DNA of 14,846 nt from an uncultured Prevotella sp. (GTDB lineage Bacteria > Bacteroidota > Bacteroidia > Bacteroidales > Bacteroidaceae), in the NCBI GenBank assembly GCA_947095945.1, contig CAMUQM010000033.1, positions 1 to 14,846 on the forward strand, in the 5' to 3' direction. A model generated the notes under the pieces. The model was not told where the DNA came from. It saw only the letters and a program-made list of their open reading frames with translations, and made no database searches. Below are positions 7,163 through 13,162 of this stretch, piece by piece. Every line of letters begins with the position of its first letter. The stretch's first letter is position 1. The position numbers were made by a program, and so were the translations under genes.

Positions 7163-9217
7163 TTACTTAATCAAACTGATAGAACGCTTGAGGAACTTAT
7201 CAAGTGCAGCTCCCTGAAGCATACCATTTTGTAGCAATGCCAAGTCGATGAGCTGTTGAACAACATCATTTCCCTTAGCGTATGCAGCAACAATAGCTTT
7301 CTTCTTGTTCTGAAGTTCTGAAACAGTCTTCTGAGTATTCTGCATATCATCCTTCTCCTCCTGTGTCAGTTCCTCAGCCTTCTTGTTGTCCTGAGCCTGA
7401 TGTAGAGCAGCAAGGCGTGCCTCCTGTCCCTTCAACTCACTGCCTATTGGCTTCAATTCCTCTGCAGTGTTAGCAGTAATTTCGTCAAGCACCTTCTTTA
7501 CTAATGGGTGATCAGCATTCAGAACGAGGTTGTAAGAATCAGGCAACTGAGCGTAGAAGCCCATTCCCTGCTGGAACTGACTCATCTCCTTCATACGACG
7601 CATATATTCATTCTGTGTTACAAGAACAGGCTGGAAAGCCTCTCCGAGTGACTGTACGTCAACAGTAAAGTCTGCTTTTTCGATTGCAGGAATCTGTGAA
7701 CGGAAAGCTTCTGACAAATTGTCAGTCTCTTCGGCTGTCAGATTGTTCTTTGGAGCATCCTCCTTCTGAATAATACGGTCAATGATATCAGAGTCAACGC
7801 GTACATAGCGTGCCTTCTCCTGCTTCTGTTCAAGCATTGAAAGCAAAGGTACATCTAACTGTCCACTTGCCTCAATAATACTATAACCCTTCTGCTTTGC
7901 AGCCTCGATATAGCTATATTGTTCCTCCTTGTTATTCGTATAGAGATTAACGAGAACACCATCTTTGTCAGTTTGGTTGTTCTTTATGAGTGTCTTATAC
8001 TCCTCAAAGGTAAAGTACTTACCATCAGTATCTTTGAAAAGTGAGAAGTCTTTTGCACGCTCGTAGAAGTCAGAATCAGAGAGCATTCCATAATTGATAA
8101 AGAGTTTTAGGTCGTTCCATTTCTCTTCAAACTCTTTACGATTTTCCTTGAAGATACTCTGCAAACGGTCAGCAACTTTCTTTGTAATATAGGTTGAAAT
8201 CTTCTTCACGTTGGCATCACTCTGTAAGTAGCTACGACTTACGTTCAGAGGAATGTCTGGTGAATCAATAACACCATGAAGTAATGTAAGGAACTCTGGT
8301 ACAATACCTTCCACCTGATCGGTAACAAATACCTGATTACAATAGAGCTGAATCTTATTTCGCTGCAGTTCGATATTGTTCTTAACACGTGGGAAATAGA
8401 GAATACCCGTGAGGTTGAATGGATAATCAACATTCAGATGAATCCAGAACAATGGCTCGTCATTCATTGGGAAGAGTGTGCGATAGAAACTCTTGTAGTC
8501 TTCATCTTTTAGTCCAGATGGTGCCTTTATCCACAGTGGTTCAACACTGTTGATAACATTATCTTCCTCTGTTTCAACAGTCTTTCCGTCTTTCCACTCC
8601 GTCTTTTTACCAAAGACAACAGGGACAGCCATAAACTTACAATACTTGTTCAGCAACTCTTCAATCTTTGACTTTTGCAGGAATTCCTTGCAATCATCGT
8701 CGATATAAAGGACAATATCGCTACCACGATCCTCTTTCTCTGCGTCTTCAAGTGTGTATTCTGGGCTACCATCACAGCTCCATTTTACAGCCTTACTACC
8801 CTCTTTATAGCTCTTTGTGAAAATCTCAACCTTCTTAGCAACCATGAAAGAAGAATAGAATCCAAGACCGAAATGACCGATAATAGCCTCTGCTTTGTCC
8901 TGATATTTCTCAAGGAAGTCATTGACACCAGAGAAAGCTATTTGATTGATATACTTCTCAATCTCCTCTGCTGTCATACCGATACCACGGTCGCTGATAG
9001 TCAGTGTTCCTGCATTTTCGTCCAAACTGATGCGAACGCTCAAATCACCCTGCTCGCCTTTGAAGTCGCCTGTTGTGGAAAGTGTCTTCAGTTTCTGGGT
9101 AGCATCCACTGCGTTTGAAACCATCTCACGCAAGAATATTTCATGATCAGAATACAAGAACTTTTTGATGACGGGGAAGATATTCTCTGTTGTAACCCCA
9201 ATATTTCCTTTTTGCAT
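7163..9217 (-). CDS. htpG: Hsp90-family molecular chaperone HtpG
   Basis: A 684-residue cytosolic ATP-dependent chaperone, a homodimer that remodels client proteins together with DnaK. The N-terminal GHKL ATPase domain is intact: Glu31 and Asn35 in FLREMVSNAVDAT, Asp76-Gly-x-Gly in ISDRGIGMT (74-82), and the lid motif GHFGLGFYSSF (114-124). The middle domain (about residues 220-430) includes LFWIHLNVDYPFNLTGILYF and the NVSRSYLQ segment typical of the family. The C-terminal dimerisation part ends FLKRSISLIK. It is longer than E. coli HtpG (624), as is usual in Bacteroidales. The ATG at 9217 (MQKGNIGVTTENIFP) gives a short, family-like N terminus. Flanking hairpins suggest a single-gene transcript. 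I found no CIRCE element or clear consensus promoter in 9218-9322, so its heat control cannot be read from the sequence. Confidence 0.97.
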   Translation of the reverse strand: MQKGNIGVTTENIFPVIKKFLYSDHEIFLREMVSNAVDATQKLKTLSTTGDFKGEQGDLSVRISLDENAGTLTISDRGIGMTAEEIEKYINQIAFSGVNDFLEKYQDKAEAIIGHFGLGFYSSFMVAKKVEIFTKSYKEGSKAVKWSCDGSPEYTLEDAEKEDRGSDIVLYIDDDCKEFLQKSKIEELLNKYCKFMAVPVVFGKKTEWKDGKTVETEEDNVINSVEPLWIKAPSGLKDEDYKSFYRTLFPMNDEPLFWIHLNVDYPFNLTGILYFPRVKNNIELQRNKIQLYCNQVFVTDQVEGIVPEFLTLLHGVIDSPDIPLNVSRSYLQSDANVKKISTYITKKVADRLQSIFKENRKEFEEKWNDLKLFINYGMLSDSDFYERAKDFSLFKDTDGKYFTFEEYKTLIKNNQTDKDGVLVNLYTNNKEEQYSYIEAAKQKGYSIIEASGQLDVPLLSMLEQKQEKARYVRVDSDIIDRIIQKEDAPKNNLTAEETDNLSEAFRSQIPAIEKADFTVDVQSLGEAFQPVLVTQNEYMRRMKEMSQFQQGMGFYAQLPDSYNLVLNADHPLVKKVLDEITANTAEELKPIGSELKGQEARLAALHQAQDNKKAEELTQEEKDDMQNTQKTVSELQNKKKAIVAAYAKGNDVVQQLIDLALLQNGMLQGAALDKFLKRSISLIK

Positions 9218-9322
9218 AGCAATATAATTTAATTGTTTTCTATTTTCTTCGTTGTATATAACAAACTCCGTGCCATGATATATTGTATGCTACTTTATTA
9301 TAAAAGATTTATAGTAATAATG

Positions 9323-9364
9323 ACAAACGCCATCTTGTCTCCTAAAGAGCAAGATGGCGTTTGT
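9323..9364 (-). terminator. Perfect 15-bp hairpin downstream of pepD
   Basis: ACAAACGCCATCTTG (9323-9337) is the exact reverse complement of CAAGATGGCGTTTGT (9350-9364), with a 12-nt loop. It begins 34 nt beyond the pepD stop and separates pepD from htpG. The stem ends in a short T-rich stretch on the - strand, but no long U-run follows (CATTATTACT), so release may depend mostly on the stem. Confidence 0.7.
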
Positions 9365-9398
9365 AGTTTGGGAAATACTTTTCCTATGATATTCTCAA

Positions 9399-10850
9399 TT
9401 ACTTGATATTCTTTAGAACTGCAAGTAGATGATCCCATACCATTTGAACAGTAGGAATGAGGAGACACTCGTCTGGTGTGTGAACATAACGGAGTGTTGG
9501 ACCGAAGCTAATCATATCCAACTGTGGATACTTCTCTGAGAAGAGACCGCACTCAAGACCAGCATGAATACCAAGAACGAGTGGTTCCTTACCGAAAATA
9601 TTCTTGTACTGCTCTACAGCAACGTGTACTAACTCTGAGTTTGGATTCATCTTCCATGCTGGGTAGCTGTCATCAACAACAATCTCCGCACCAGCCAATT
9701 CGAAACAAGCACGAACAGTATTGGTCATGTTTGCCAAGTTGCTCATTACGTTTGAACGCTGTGATGATACAACAGTTAATTTATTTTCTTCGGTCTGTAT
9801 GCTTGCAACATTGCTTGATGTCTCAACCATGTAAGCCAAAGTTTCATCCTGACAGTTGGTGAGTGGACCATTGTCAAGTGCCTGCAATGCAAGGATAACA
9901 TTATGAGAAATCTGCTTTGGCATAACCGGTGCAGCATCTGCACTTTCAAGGTTCCATACCATTGCTGTGTCAGTAACATGGAACTCATCCTCCACCGCTG
10001 CACTAAAGATATTCCAATCTGCCTTAACGGTCTCTTTGTTAGCCGAAGGAACAGCAAATAGTACTTTACCATCACGTGGGATAGCATTGTGTAACTTACC
10101 TGAATTCCAATGACTCAAACGAAGATCCATCTTAGCCTGCTCTGCATAGAGGAAACGAGCAAGGAGCTTAATAGCATTGGCACGTTTCTTATTGATGTCA
10201 TCACCAGAGTGACCACCAACAAGACCCTTCAAGTTTGCTTCCATAAAGAAATAGCCCTCTGGTGCATTCTCACGTTCGAAGTTGAATACAGCTGTAGTGC
10301 TATTACCGCCTGCACAGCTTACAAAGATTTGTCCCTCATCTTCAGAATCAAGATTGATAAGATAGTTTCCTGTCATGAAACCTGCCTCTAAACCAAAAGC
10401 ACCCGTCAGACCTGTTTCTTCATCACGTGTAAAGAGACATTCGATTGGTCCGTGCTCAATATCATTAGAGTCAAGGATAGCCAACTCATAAGCCACACCG
10501 ATACCATCATCAGCGCCGAGTGTTGTACCCTTTGCATGGAGCCATTCACCATCTACGTAGGTCTGAATAGCATCCTTATGGAAATCAAATTCTATATCAA
10601 CGAGTTTGTCGCATACCATGTCCATGTGGCTTTGGAGAACGACAGTTGGAACATTCTCCATACCTTTTGTAGCAGGCTTAGAGATGAGTACATTACCAAC
10701 CTTATCAACCTTTACATCAAGGTTGCGCTCCTTAGCAAACTCTTGTAAAAAAATAATCATCTGCTCTTCATGCTTAGATGGGCGTGGTATTTGGTTGATT
10801 TTAGCGAACTGCTCAAAGACACAAGCTGGTTTTAATTCTACATTTGCCAT
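9399..10850 (-). CDS. pepD: Aminoacyl-histidine dipeptidase (peptidase D, M20C)
   Basis: A 483-residue cytosolic dizinc metallopeptidase that hydrolyses Xaa-His and other unspecific dipeptides; the length matches E. coli PepD (485). M20 metal and catalytic residues are visible: His75 and Asp77 in LQSHMDMVCD, bridging Asp114 in LGADDGIG, general base Glu144 and Glu145 in TRDEETGLTGAFGL, Asp168 in NLDSEDEGQIF, and His457 in RYVHTPDE. The insert/dimerisation domain begins near residue 200 after GLVGGHSGDDINKKRANA. Numbering runs about 4-5 below that I recall for the Vibrio enzyme, at consistent spacing, so the active site is complete. It is a monocistronic gene divergent from the small membrane protein operon, with a hairpin after its stop. 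Peptide use fits an asaccharolytic or proteolytic lifestyle, which is an inference. Confidence 0.95.
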   Translation of the reverse strand: MANVELKPACVFEQFAKINQIPRPSKHEEQMIIFLQEFAKERNLDVKVDKVGNVLISKPATKGMENVPTVVLQSHMDMVCDKLVDIEFDFHKDAIQTYVDGEWLHAKGTTLGADDGIGVAYELAILDSNDIEHGPIECLFTRDEETGLTGAFGLEAGFMTGNYLINLDSEDEGQIFVSCAGGNSTTAVFNFERENAPEGYFFMEANLKGLVGGHSGDDINKKRANAIKLLARFLYAEQAKMDLRLSHWNSGKLHNAIPRDGKVLFAVPSANKETVKADWNIFSAAVEDEFHVTDTAMVWNLESADAAPVMPKQISHNVILALQALDNGPLTNCQDETLAYMVETSSNVASIQTEENKLTVVSSQRSNVMSNLANMTNTVRACFELAGAEIVVDDSYPAWKMNPNSELVHVAVEQYKNIFGKEPLVLGIHAGLECGLFSEKYPQLDMISFGPTLRYVHTPDECLLIPTVQMVWDHLLAVLKNIK

Positions 10851-10867
10851 TTTTAATAATATTTTTT

Positions 10868-10898
10868 TTTGTAATCTTGCTGTTTTATATTACCTTTG
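10868..10898 (+). promoter_or_regulatory. Promoter of the small membrane protein-lipoprotein unit
   Basis: TTTG at 10868-10871, 19 nt spacing, then TACCTTTG at 10891-10898, an exact Bacteroidetes -33/-7 arrangement. Transcription would begin near 10902-10905, about 25 nt before the ATG at 10928. This also rules out the in-frame ATG at 10844, which lies upstream of the promoter. Confidence 0.75.
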
Positions 10899-10913
10899 CG
10901 GTCAATATAAATG

Positions 10914-10921
10914 CAAAGATA
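10914..10921 (-). promoter_or_regulatory. Candidate -7 box of the pepD promoter
   Basis: The - strand reads TATCTTTG, matching TAnnTTTG. Transcription would begin near 10907-10910, giving a leader of about 60 nt to the pepD ATG at 10850. No TTTG is found at the expected -33 position. It sits only 15 nt from the opposing -7 box at 10891-10898. Confidence 0.45.
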
Positions 10922-10927
10922 AAGAAA

Positions 10928-11122
10928 ATGTTTGTAACATTATTGTTAACATTGTTAATAATTGCTATTGCCATGTTGCTCCTCGGAGTACGTGTGTTAT
11001 TTAAGAAAGACGGAGAATTCCAGTCGCAACATATATCGGATAATGCTTATCTTAAAGAAAAAGGAATCCATTGTGTTATCGATCAGGACAAGGAAGCTCG
11101 AATTGGGAATAAAGCATATTAG
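10928..11122 (+). CDS. Small single-pass membrane protein, function unknown
   Basis: A 64-residue protein. Residues 2-20 form one hydrophobic helix (FVTLLLTLLIIAIAMLLLG), followed by a basic VRVLFKK stretch and a polar tail with GEFQSQHISDN, KGIHCVIDQDKEA and one Cys. Positive charges after the helix suggest N-out/C-in with the tail in the cytoplasm. I recall similar short proteins with a helix and a G-(R/E)-F...H...KGIHC tail as conserved hypotheticals of Bacteroidales, but I know of no assigned function. The ATG at 10928 is chosen because the longer in-frame start at 10844 precedes the promoter. The lipoprotein gene starts 31 nt downstream, so the two are probably co-transcribed. The size resembles the NqrM assembly factor, but its cysteine set is missing. 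Confidence 0.8.
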   Translation: MFVTLLLTLLIIAIAMLLLGVRVLFKKDGEFQSQHISDNAYLKEKGIHCVIDQDKEARIGNKAY

Positions 11123-11153
11123 AGTAAGAAATAATTAATTAAATACAATAGAA

Positions 11154-11756
11154 ATGAAGAAATCATTTAGCAAAATGGCAGTGCTTGCAATGGCAGCATT
11201 TGCTTTTGTTGCATGTAACAATCAGCCAGCGAAGAATGACACAACAGCTAACAAGGCTGAGACTTCTACAGCTGCTCCAGCTGCAAGTAGTCAGAAAGTT
11301 GCTTATGTCGAGATTGACTCTATCATGAGCCAGTATACTTATTGGAAAGATGTAACTAAGCTTGTAAAGGCTAAGGAGGCTAATATTCAGCGTACACTTG
11401 CAGGCAAGCAGAAGGCTATTCAGGCTGCAGCTGCTAACTTCCAGCAGAATATTCAGGCTAACAAGTACACTCAGGCTCAGGCACAGCAGATTCAGGCAAG
11501 CATTCAGAAGCAGGCTCAGGATGCCGATGCTTTGCAGCAGCGTCTTGGCGCAGAGTATCAGAACGAGGTTGCTAAATATAACAAGGCTCTTTCTGATAGT
11601 GTACACAACTACTTGAAGCAGTACAATAAGGATAAGAAGTATAGTCTCATTCTTGCTAAGAGCGGTGACAATATCCTTTATGCTGATCCAGCTTATAACA
11701 TCACAGAAGAGGTTGTTAAGGGTATGAATCAGGCTTACAAGGGCATGAAGAAGTAA
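11154..11756 (+). CDS. OmpH/Skp-like lipoprotein
   Basis: A 200-residue protein with a lipoprotein signal peptide: Lys2-Lys3, a hydrophobic core (8-19) and lipobox AFVAC with the lipidated Cys21. A low-complexity Asn/Thr/Ala linker (22-46) leads to an OmpH-type domain: KVAYVEIDSIMSQY (48-61), a long Gln/Ala-rich helix (about 67-158) likely to form the coiled-coil tentacles of Skp, and the returning strand KYSLILAKSGDNILYADPAYNIT (162-184). Skp/OmpH proteins are trimeric periplasmic chaperones for outer-membrane proteins. Here the membrane anchor means it works tethered, or has another envelope role. It is not next to bamA or another ompH copy, as the typical Bacteroidetes gene is. The upstream small membrane protein shares its promoter; a terminator follows 38 nt after the stop. 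Confidence 0.85.
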   Translation: MKKSFSKMAVLAMAAFAFVACNNQPAKNDTTANKAETSTAAPAASSQKVAYVEIDSIMSQYTYWKDVTKLVKAKEANIQRTLAGKQKAIQAAAANFQQNIQANKYTQAQAQQIQASIQKQAQDADALQQRLGAEYQNEVAKYNKALSDSVHNYLKQYNKDKKYSLILAKSGDNILYADPAYNITEEVVKGMNQAYKGMKK

Positions 11757-11794
11757 TTTGTGAGTTAACAGTTACTTATAAAATAGACATAATG

Positions 11795-11825
11795 AAACCA
11801 GTCGTAATTTACGGCTGGTTTTTTG
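11795..11825 (+). terminator. Rho-independent terminator after the lipoprotein gene
   Basis: AAACCAGTCG (11795-11804) pairs with CGGCTGGTTT (11812-11821) as a 10-bp stem with one T·G wobble and a 7-nt loop, followed by a T run to 11824. It closes the small membrane protein-lipoprotein transcript. Confidence 0.85.
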
Positions 11826-11966
11826 CTGATAAAGAGGCAGATGATTTCTTCGCCATATACCCTATCACTGATACTGCTTAAAAAATCAATCACGGCTAAA
11901 AGCTATTGATACTATCATAGCGGTATAAGGTTGTACTAAGAAAATATATACCATTGGTGAATAGTT

Positions 11967-11990
11967 ACAAAGTCAAGACGTCTTCTTTGT
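11967..11990. repeat. Inverted repeat centred on AAGACGTCTT
   Basis: The perfect 10-bp palindrome AAGACGTCTT (11975-11984) is flanked by ACAAAG (11967-11972) and CTTTGT (11985-11990), giving a near-complete dyad of 24 nt with a 2-nt bulge. It lies about 180 nt upstream of the map promoter. A dyad with almost no loop fits a protein-binding site better than a terminator. Confidence 0.5.
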
Positions 11991-12014
11991 CTATCAAATA
12001 TATTCAATGAAAAA

Positions 12015-12044
12015 TTTGCGAACTTTTTCCGTTTTATTCGCAAA
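12015..12044. repeat. 8-bp inverted repeat TTTGCGAA...TTCGCAAA
   Basis: TTTGCGAA (12015-12022) and TTCGCAAA (12037-12044) are exact reverse complements around a 14-nt loop. CTATTTTATTT follows on the + strand and a T-rich run follows on the - strand, so it could be a weak terminator or an operator. No gene ends beside it, which makes a terminator role less obvious. Confidence 0.5.
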
Positions 12045-12148
12045 CTATTTTATTTATCATAGTAATATGATTTAATCAGTAAATTAAAATAAGAATGAGC
12101 TTCTTGTAGTCTAAAGACTTTGAAACATCTAAAAAGAACTTGATTTAT

Positions 12149-12179
12149 TTTGTTTTGTCTTTGAATTATAGTACTTTTG
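12149..12179 (+). promoter_or_regulatory. Promoter of the map-tsaD-pncC operon
   Basis: TTTG at 12149-12152, 19 nt spacing, then TACTTTTG at 12172-12179, exact matches to both Bacteroidetes elements. Transcription would start near 12184, leaving a leader of about 80 nt before the map ATG at 12266. Confidence 0.75.
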
Positions 12180-12204
12180 CAGAAACTAAGCAGCACTGTG
12201 ATAA

Positions 12205-12255
12205 ATGAAAACATATTTTCTTGCAGTTGCTTGCTTTATTCTTGCAAAAAGATAA
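12205..12255 (+). CDS. Possible 16-residue leader peptide upstream of map
   Basis: This is the first ATG after the map promoter. It opens a 16-codon frame, MKTYFLAVACFILAKR, ending in TAA at 12253-12255, 10 nt before the map ATG and in a different frame. It is hydrophobic with basic ends. There is no SD-like sequence, but few genes here have one. It may be a translated leader peptide or chance; I recognise no attenuator-type codon run. Confidence 0.3.
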   Translation: MKTYFLAVACFILAKR

Positions 12256-12265
12256 TATTGACGAT

Positions 12266-13126
12266 ATGCAGTTGAAAAAAAGAAGATGGCATTGTCTTCC
12301 GGGACAAGAGCCTACCGAGATGGACTTAAAGATAATGGCTCTTGAGAAAAAGGGTAAACTCGTTCCTACGCGTGATATGATTAAGATACCTGAACAGATT
12401 GAAGGTATTCGAAAGAGTGGTATCGTCAATACAGGCTGCTTGGATGCTGTTGCTGAAGCTATCCATGTAGGAATGAATACACAGGAGATTGATGATATCT
12501 GTATGCAGTATTGCAAGGATCATAACGCAATCCCTGCCTGCTTAAATTATGAGGGGTATCCAAAGAGTGTATGCACAAGTATCAATGAGGTCGTGTGTCA
12601 TGGTGTTCCTAAAAAAGAAGATGTTCTTCAGGAAGGTGATATTGTCAATGTTGATATGACAACGATTGTAGATGGCTATTATGCAGATGCAAGCCGTATG
12701 TTTATCGTTGGTAAGACAACTCCAGAGAAGGAGCGTTTGGTACGTGTAGCTAAGGAATGCCTTGAGATTGGTGCAGAAGCAGCTAAGCCATACTCTTTTG
12801 TAGGTGACATCGGTCATGCTATTCAGAAGCATGCAGAGAAAAATGGTTATGGCGTTGTACGTGACCTCTGTGGTCATGGTGTGGGTATTGAATTCCATGA
12901 ACAACCAGACATCGTTCACTACGGACATAAAGGAACTGGTATGTTACTGGTACCAGGTATGGTCTTTACTATCGAACCAATGATTAATATGGGTACATGG
13001 AAGGTCTTTATTGATGCTGACGATCCGTATGGTTGGGAAGTTATCACAGGTGACGAGAAACCATCTGCACAATGGGAACATACTTTCGTCATGACAGAAA
13101 ACGGATTGGAGATTCTGACACATTAA
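12266..13126 (+). CDS. map: Type I methionine aminopeptidase
   Basis: A 286-residue cytosolic metalloprotease that removes the initiator Met from nascent proteins when the second residue is small. All catalytic residues are present: His112 (VVCHGVP), Asp130 (DIVNVDMT), Asp141 (YYADASRMF), His204 (CGHGVGIEFHE), His211, Glu237 (FTIEPM) and Glu271 (SAQWEHT). Each sits 33-36 positions after its E. coli counterpart, which shows a single N-terminal extension of about 33 residues (KKRRWHCLPGQEPTEMD...) and a 3-residue insert near DDPYGWE. The extension carries one Cys and one His and is not a full SEC-C zinc motif. The ATG at 12266 is preferred over an in-frame TTG at 12221, which adds residues unlike the family. 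It leads an operon with tsaD (36-nt gap) and pncC. Confidence 0.96.
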   Translation: MQLKKRRWHCLPGQEPTEMDLKIMALEKKGKLVPTRDMIKIPEQIEGIRKSGIVNTGCLDAVAEAIHVGMNTQEIDDICMQYCKDHNAIPACLNYEGYPKSVCTSINEVVCHGVPKKEDVLQEGDIVNVDMTTIVDGYYADASRMFIVGKTTPEKERLVRVAKECLEIGAEAAKPYSFVGDIGHAIQKHAEKNGYGVVRDLCGHGVGIEFHEQPDIVHYGHKGTGMLLVPGMVFTIEPMINMGTWKVFIDADDPYGWEVITGDEKPSAQWEHTFVMTENGLEILTH

Positions 13127-13134
13127 TCTCTTTT

Positions 13135-13152
13135 ATTCTCTTAGGAGAGAAT
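13135..13152 (+). promoter_or_regulatory. Hairpin enclosing an SD-like sequence before tsaD
   Basis: ATTCTCT (13135-13141) and AGAGAAT (13146-13152) form a 7-bp stem with loop TAGG. The sequence TAGGAGAG, an SD-like GGAG, lies across the loop and 3' arm, ending 13 nt before the tsaD ATG. Folding would hide it. The stem is weak and lacks a T run, so it is not a terminator. Confidence 0.4.
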
Positions 13153-13162
13153 CTTACATGAA

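Larger units (their letters stand above)
11826..12148. other. Non-coding spacer before the map promoter
   Basis: About 320 nt of AT-rich DNA with no convincing ORF, tRNA or rRNA. It contains two notable inverted repeats (11967-11990 and 12015-12044) and a small AGTCT-AA-AGACT palindrome near 12108-12119. Nothing else organised is visible. Confidence 0.6.

Noticed and set aside
8675..9118. 147-codon frame opposite the htpG coding strand
   Set aside because: It lies wholly inside the well-supported HtpG ATPase domain and resembles no family I know; a shadow frame.
9218..9322. Heat-shock operator or promoter for htpG
   Set aside because: I looked for a CIRCE inverted repeat and a TAnnTTTG box on the - strand and found neither at a suitable distance.
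10844..10927. Longer start for the small membrane protein (adds a second hydrophobic stretch)
   Set aside because: The extra codons overlap the -33/-7 promoter and the pepD start, so they lie upstream of the predicted transcript.
11163..11606. 147-codon antisense frame with Leu/Cys-rich product
   Set aside because: It is the complement of the Gln/Ala codon tract of the lipoprotein gene (CAG/GCT read backwards), which explains its composition.
12221..12265. Upstream TTG start adding 15 residues to Map
   Set aside because: The added residues do not look like the family N terminus and an ATG at 12266 fits the usual start of extended Map proteins.
12542..12928. 128-codon antisense frame inside map
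   Set aside because: Map has every catalytic residue in the other strand's frame; no promoter or family signature supports the antisense frame.
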